Source of the DNA: Manihot esculenta
Taxonomy: Eukaryota > Streptophyta > Magnoliopsida > Malpighiales > Euphorbiaceae
Reading direction: 5' to 3'
NCBI RefSeq assembly: GCF_001659605.2
Contig: NC_035176.2
Span: 21,887,890 to 21,951,889 of the forward strand
DNA: 64,000 nt
The first letter of the stretch is position 1. Each line of letters opens with the position of its first letter. The notes under the pieces were generated by a model. That model did not search any database and was not told the origin of the DNA. It saw only the letters and a list, made by a program, of their open reading frames with translations. Of the stretch, positions 58,902 to 64,000 are shown in pieces. The position numbers were made by a program, and so were the translations under genes.

Positions 58902-60937
58902 AGTAACGATCCGAAAAGCAGACCGCTATCGGCGCTAGGGTTTAGATCGACTTAAGGTCGCCGGAGCTCGTAGCAAGCCTACTATACATCTTGTTACACC
59001 TGATATAATCCTATACCTGATCATACGAATTAACAAAAATATAATCATTACATGAATTAAGACTCAACTTGTGCATGTATCATAACTGAATCATAAAATC
59101 CATACTAGAGCCCTCATCAAATACTCCGGTATGGTCAATATAACATGCCTCAAGCTTAGTTCAAACATAAAATCATACTTAAAACTTTTACATATAAGAT
59201 TATGAAGCAGGGATTACAAGAAAACATTAGAGCAAAGCATAATTCTAATACAAAAATTAATACATGTCCATAGCTAAACTATTACAACAGAATATACCAG
59301 CAACTCAACCGACTTCCTGAACTAACTCTGATCCTGAAAACCTGGGGTTAGGGGAAAGGGGATAAGTTACAAGAGTCTAGTGAGCAGAACATAAAAAAAA
59401 CATAGTTCAAATAAAACATATGATCATAGGAATGCATAATAATACAAATAATTCACATCAAGATGGACTTGTCACCAGTAACCCTCTACAGATTCCAATA
59501 GTGCACAGCCCACGACGGATGCTCCTCAAGACTTCCTCTTAAATATAACATAACATAAAATATCCATAGTGTCAGGGACATAGAATGGACCTCGACCTGG
59601 ACTTCCGTATCCATTATAACATATCATAACATACTTGAGGGCTATTGGGTATCCAACATCCATCCAAAATAACAATAAATTATGCAATTCATCATATTCA
59701 TGAATTCTAATGCAAAACAACCCAATTGCATATACATGGCATTCGTGATGCATGAGCATGCTTAAAAAGTTTGATTTCTTTAAAAAAATGGATCAGTTCA
59801 GTTCTACTCACTTCTGGCTGACGCATGCCTAACTCTGAAACAATTATCTCATTGCAAGCCTCTACAGTCTCCCAAGTCCGATCCTACATAGATGGACTTA
59901 AATGAGGGACCAAACATAACTTTTACAATACTTAGGATAACCCCTCAAGAAATCCTTAAGAACACACAAGAACATATGTAGAAAACAAGCAGAAAAAGGC
60001 TGGGCAGGGGACTTTCAGTGATAGGTTCGACGGCCGAAGATTCTTCACAGATCCGAAGGTCAAAACCTTCAGAGGCAGGTTCGGCAGCCTAAAGTCCCTC
60101 ACAGATCCGAAGGTCAAAACCTTCGGGGGTAGATTAGGCAGCCAAATGGCTGCCTCCACAGGCAGGTTCGGCGGTTGAACCTGGGTTCTCCAGTAAGGCA
60201 GAACTCGATTCAGCTCTAAACATGCAGTCAACAATTACTCCCAAACACACATGCAATAGCCTAAAATCAACCGTACACACTCAACACGCATAAGGGACAT
60301 CTAGAGCTAGCCTAATCCTCATCATCCATCATCAATAACCCAAGAGAAAACATCCATTATCAACCCTATACTCAAACCTTTCCACTTAAAAATAACTAAC
60401 TTGCATGCATCAATAATCCCCTTAAATACCTATAAAGCTTGCTAAAACTTTCAGAAAACAGAAGAAAAGCAAGGATCAAACTTGCCTTTTGAAGAACAGC
60501 AAGGTGACAATAAGTAAGGGGAGGGTTTAGGAGATGGAGAGATGATCTCCGAAGGTCCCAAGAGCTAAGATTTCGAAGCACAACTCAATCTTCAAAACAA
60601 CAGTAGAAACTCATGAATTCTTTGAGGGATTTGAAAGAATTTCAGCAAAAAAATTAAGGATGGTGCATGAACTCACCTCTGCCAGAAAATGGAGAAAGAA
60701 TTCTCACATTTTTGGGCTGAAGGCCCTATAGGAGCCACCTTCGGCGACCGAACCTTAAGATTTCTTTAAAATTCTTTTTCTTTTTTTTTTTTGTAACACG
60801 ATTCCAAAAATTTCAAATTCATTTTATAAAAACCTTGTTTTACCCTTATAAAGATTCCAGCTTCGAGATCTCGGATTCCGACGGAGATTCCATCAAAAAG
60901 TTAGAATTCCGACGTTGAAGTTTAGCCGAGTATTACA
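58902..60937 (-). repeat. 3' LTR (about 2,036 bp) of a second, older Tekay element
   Basis: Plus strand from AGTAACGATCCG (terminal TG lost) to GAGTATTACA. It carries the block TCGGCGCTAGGGTTTAGATCG typical of the family end, and splice-like signals in the same order: a GC donor at 60,485-60,484, exon 59,812-59,883, acceptor CTAACCCCAG ending at 59,342. Palindromes are mostly decayed. It interrupts the copia element at 58,902. Confidence 0.85.
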
Positions 60938-61021
60938 TTCTTCCCCCTAATGTTCAACAAAGTAAGCAGGAAAAACATACACATTAAAAAGACACATAAA
61001 ACCATTTAACAACTTATTTTA

Positions 61022-61594
61022 AAGGAGATGAGGATACTGCTTAAGCATTGACTCACGGGTCTCCCAGGTGCACGCTTCCATATTGTGGTGATTCTATAAA
61101 ACTTTCACCATCGCGATTTCCTTGTTCCTCAGCTTTCTGATCTACGTGTCTAAGATCTGTACTGGCTGCTTAACATAGGTGAGATCTCCTAGGATCTCCA
61201 TATCAAGTTCACTAAGAACCTTGCCCGGATTTGACACGAATTTCTATAATATAGAGACATGAAAAACCGAATGGATTCTCTCCATAGAAGCAAGTAGATC
61301 TAACTTGTAAGATACATTCCCAATCTTTTGTAAGATTTTGAAGGGTTCAATGTACCTTGGAGCTAGTTTACCTTTTTTTCCAAAACAAATTACCCCCTTC
61401 ATAGGAGACACCTTAAGCAATAGTATATCTCCCTCTTGAAAGACAACTTACTTTCTGCGGATGTCTGCATAACTCTTTTGCCTACTCACAGCTATCCTGG
61501 TTCTTTCTCTGATGATAGGCACTACCCTTCTGGTGATCTCTACTAATTTTGGCCCTGCTAAAGCCCTTTCTCCTGCTTCTTTCCAGTAGACAGG
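61022..61594 (-). pseudogene. Integrase C-terminus and chromodomain remnant
   Basis: The minus strand resembles codons about 1490-1681 of the intact polyprotein (for example [18 protein letters not shown] at the end) with several stops. It is the continuation of 63,164-63,996 across the inserted LTR. Confidence 0.75.
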
Positions 61595-63158
61595 TGATCA
61601 ATCCAAATTTAGACCACTTTATCATGATGTTATTGATGTTAATTTACACTTTTTCTGCCTAATTTTGTGATTTTGATCTTATTCTGCAGAAAATGGTGTA
61701 AAAAGGTAATTTGGAGAAAATGCCCTTAAAACTGTCTAAAATGGAACAAAGGAGAGCAAGCATGCCAAGTTGCAACTGAAGAGGAGATAAACAAGGAAAG
61801 TAATTTGAAATTCAAATTTCAAATCTCCAAGAGCATTCAAAATTCAAGATTCAGAATTCAAGATTCAGCTTATTAAGGAAAGTGGCAAATAAGGAAAGTG
61901 GCAAATAAGGAAAGTGGCAAATAAGAAAAGTGCAGTCAGCAGAGCAATTTGAAATGCAAATCTTCAAGGATCCCTTTCCTTATTGAGGAAGCCAAATCTC
62001 AAGAAGATGCACATTCAAAATTTAAAATTCAAATTCAGCTTGTCAAGGAAGCCAAAGAAGACATACTTTCCCCCCAAGTCTTGCACATTCAAAATTCAAA
62101 ATTCAAAAGAAGGCTCCACCTCATTAATGTGCACATAGGCGGCAAGGGTAGCACTTGGGCAGCAAGTAAAGACCTAGGGCATCACATAAACACTATAAAA
62201 GGAGACCTTCATGCGCCGGCCACAATTCTCTCTCCATTCTCTCCCATTCGGCGCACCACACCAAGGCCTACCGCCGGCCACTCTCTTCTCTTCTTCTTTT
62301 CTTTATTTTCTTGTTTTGTTTCAGCCATGAGTGGCTGAAACCTTTTATTCTAATTGAAGATTGGTTGATACTTTAGTTGTTTTATGGATTGGGAGATCTG
62401 AACATACATTGTTTAACTTTTGTTTACTCAATATTTATGCAATTTCATGCTTGATTCCGTTATTACTTTGTTATTTTGATCAATGTGGCTAGTTGATTCT
62501 TGATTGCAAGGTGATATATTGTTAGTTTGAATAGTTTTAAGTCCACAATTGCTTGGATTATTCAAACACAAGAAAACTTGGTGTAAAAACTAAGAAAATT
62601 GCATGATCTAGCGATATCTTCATGCGTTTGGGTAGCTAGAATTAGATCTCTCTATTTCTTAATGCAGTTGACAGTTGTTTTGATGCTTAAGGCCCAAAGA
62701 CATTCCTTGGTAACTTGTTGATTAGTGATTGGTTAGAGGACTTTCCCTAATTAATTTATGTTTAAGGAGAGATATGGTGGTGAGAAGCGTCTTCCATCTC
62801 CATAACTAATTTATTGAATCAAACAAAGGAACCTAAGTATCAATGATCAATCCCAACAACTGAAGTGGATCCAATTCTTTAACTAGACCTTTCTCATATT
62901 TGATTTACTTTACTTTTATTATTTGCTTTGTTTTATTGCTTTCGTCATTAGCATAATTGAATCAATCTCAAAACCCCCCCTTTTACTTTACCTGCAGTTT
63001 ATTTTATTTTATTTTCAGTCTGTTCTCTTGGTCTTGATAAGAAAGATAGGTGAGTATCAATTCCCTATGGATTCGATCCTTTCACCACTATCTATAGTTG
63101 TAAGATTATTGATAACCAGAAAGGTTATTTTTTACCAGCTTTGACAACCGCACAGTCA
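61595..63158 (+). repeat. Solo LTR (1,564 bp) of an Athila/Tat-like gypsy element
   Basis: It starts TGATCAATCC and ends CGCACAGTCA. Flanks are ACAGG (61,590-61,594) and ATAGG (63,159-63,163), a 5-bp target duplication with one change; the pol sequence of the host element resumes directly after. A TATAAAA box lies at 62,194-62,200. A 19-bp unit with GGAAAGTGGCAAATAA repeats three times at about 61,876-61,925. The reading frame at 61,949-62,338 has no known similarity and is likely fortuitous. Confidence 0.85.
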
Positions 63159-63163
63159 ATAGG

Positions 63164-63996
63164 TGACCTGCACTTCCATATAAAGCTTTATAAGGAGCCA
63201 TCCCAATGCTAGCATGGTAACTATTATTGTAGACAAACTCTACCAATGGTAGATGTTACCTCTAATAACCACCAAAGTCTAACACACACATCCTTAATAT
63301 GTCCTCTATAGTTTGGATGGTCCTTTCCGACTGTCCATCAGTCTGTGGGTGGAAAGTAGTGCTAAAGTCTAGCCTCGTGCCCGTAGCATTTTGCAGACTC
63401 CGCCAAAACCTAGAGGTAAACTGGAGTCCTCTATCTGACACTATAGAAACTGGAGCCCCATGCAGCCTGATGATTTCTTCCTCGTAGATCTGTGCCAACT
63501 TGTCCACAGAATAACCACTTCTGATAGGAATAAAGTGAGCAGATTTGGTCAATCTATCTACTATTACCCATATAGAGTCATGTCTGTTGGACGTTACTGG
63601 CAACCCCACTACAAAATCTATTGCCACGTGTTCCCATTTCCACTTTGGAATTGGTAGTGGATTGAGTATTCTAAGTGGCTTCTGATGATCTAGCTTTACC
63701 CTCTGACACACTTCACAAGCAAACACAAACTGAGCCACTTTCTTCTTCATAGATGGCCACCAATACACTTTCTTCAGATCTTCATACATCTTAGTGGCTC
63801 CAGGGTGAATACCGTACCTGGCATTATGAGCTTCTCTCATAACGTCTCCTTTCAAGTCTATGTCATCTGGTACACACAATTTGTTTCCATAACGGAGAAT
63901 CCCTCTATTGTCAAACCTAAAATCACCATTCTTACCTTTTTGAACTACTCCTGCTATTTCTAACAATTTGGGATCCTCGTGCTGTTTCTGTGCCAC
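63164..63996 (-). pseudogene. Tekay integrase fragment, extends beyond the window
   Basis: From the right edge, an open frame encodes the integrase zinc domain ([28 protein letters not shown]) and the catalytic core ([35 protein letters not shown]). The three catalytic residues are kept, but the frame stops after DFGGY at 63,262 where the intact copy has GGSW, and the rest (to 63,164) follows out of frame or with stops. Without the inserted LTR it would continue into 61,594-61,022. Confidence 0.85.
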
Positions 63997-64000
63997 TTGT

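Larger units (their letters stand above)
60938..64000 (-). mobile_element. Internal region of the older Tekay element, running off the window
   Basis: Polypurine-like tract (TTAGGGGGAAGAA) next to the LTR, then pol 3' end, interrupted by a solo LTR at 61,595-63,158, and the integrase region continuing to the right edge. The hairpin next to the polypurine tract seen in sibling copies is deleted here. Confidence 0.85.

Noticed and set aside
61949..62338. 129-codon plus-strand frame
   Set aside because: It lies across the promoter region of a solo LTR and spans its TATA box, with no recognisable domain.

Overview
The window is plant nuclear DNA from a eudicot. This follows from plant LTR-retrotransposon lineages (Tekay/Del chromovirus, Athila, Tat, Ty1/copia), a hAT transposon with a plant-type TTF zinc finger, MITEs, a decayed plastid atpF-atpA insert, and one intact five-exon gene for a chloroplast-lumen FKBP. 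The dominant repeats (Tekay-type with 2.0-2.6 kb LTRs full of a TTCGGC-G-GCCGAA motif) would suit a Euphorbiaceae genome such as cassava, but that species guess is inference only.

Layout. 1-10,803: two deletion-derivative Tekay elements in opposite orientation; the + element (1-5,582, left end outside) abuts a 339-bp stub of the - element's LTR. 11,112-17,505: an old LTR element with short internal region, interrupted by a 4.2-kb hAT transposon (12,401-16,595) whose transposase is broken by a 173-bp tandem duplication. 18.5-22.8 kb: truncated Ty1/copia element (- strand). 23,035-24,120: plastid DNA insert carrying pseudogenes of atpF (3' end) and atpA. 24.1-28.5 kb: AT-rich DNA with MITE-like inverted repeats. 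28,475-30,671: FKBP13-like gene, the only likely functional host gene. 32,643-43,007: a composite of a Tat-like LTR plus gag joined to an Athila-like pol/env-like region/LTR, further interrupted by a 470-bp MITE (8-bp target duplication) and a 2,174-bp Tekay solo LTR (5-bp target duplication). 47,217-58,901: a Ty1/copia element split by an intact 10,000-bp Tekay element (47,596-57,595; target duplication GATAG; LTRs of 2,321 bp differing at three positions; uninterrupted 1,681-codon gag-pol frame with chromodomain). 58,902-64,000: another, decayed Tekay element, itself interrupted by a 1,564-bp solo LTR.

Most interesting signals. (i) Five divergent Tekay LTRs keep the same donor/acceptor architecture: an exon 1 after the TATA box, a 70-72-nt internal exon with splice signals on both sides, and a third exon running into the primer-binding site. 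This predicts a spliced leader RNA encoded inside the LTR. (ii) The U3 promoter carries paired palindromic GCCGCC-containing sites spaced exactly 20 bp in four LTR copies. (iii) A hairpin lies next to the polypurine tract. (iv) A 26-nt palindrome is centred on the TATA box of the older LTR pair. The nested insertions give a relative chronology of the locus.
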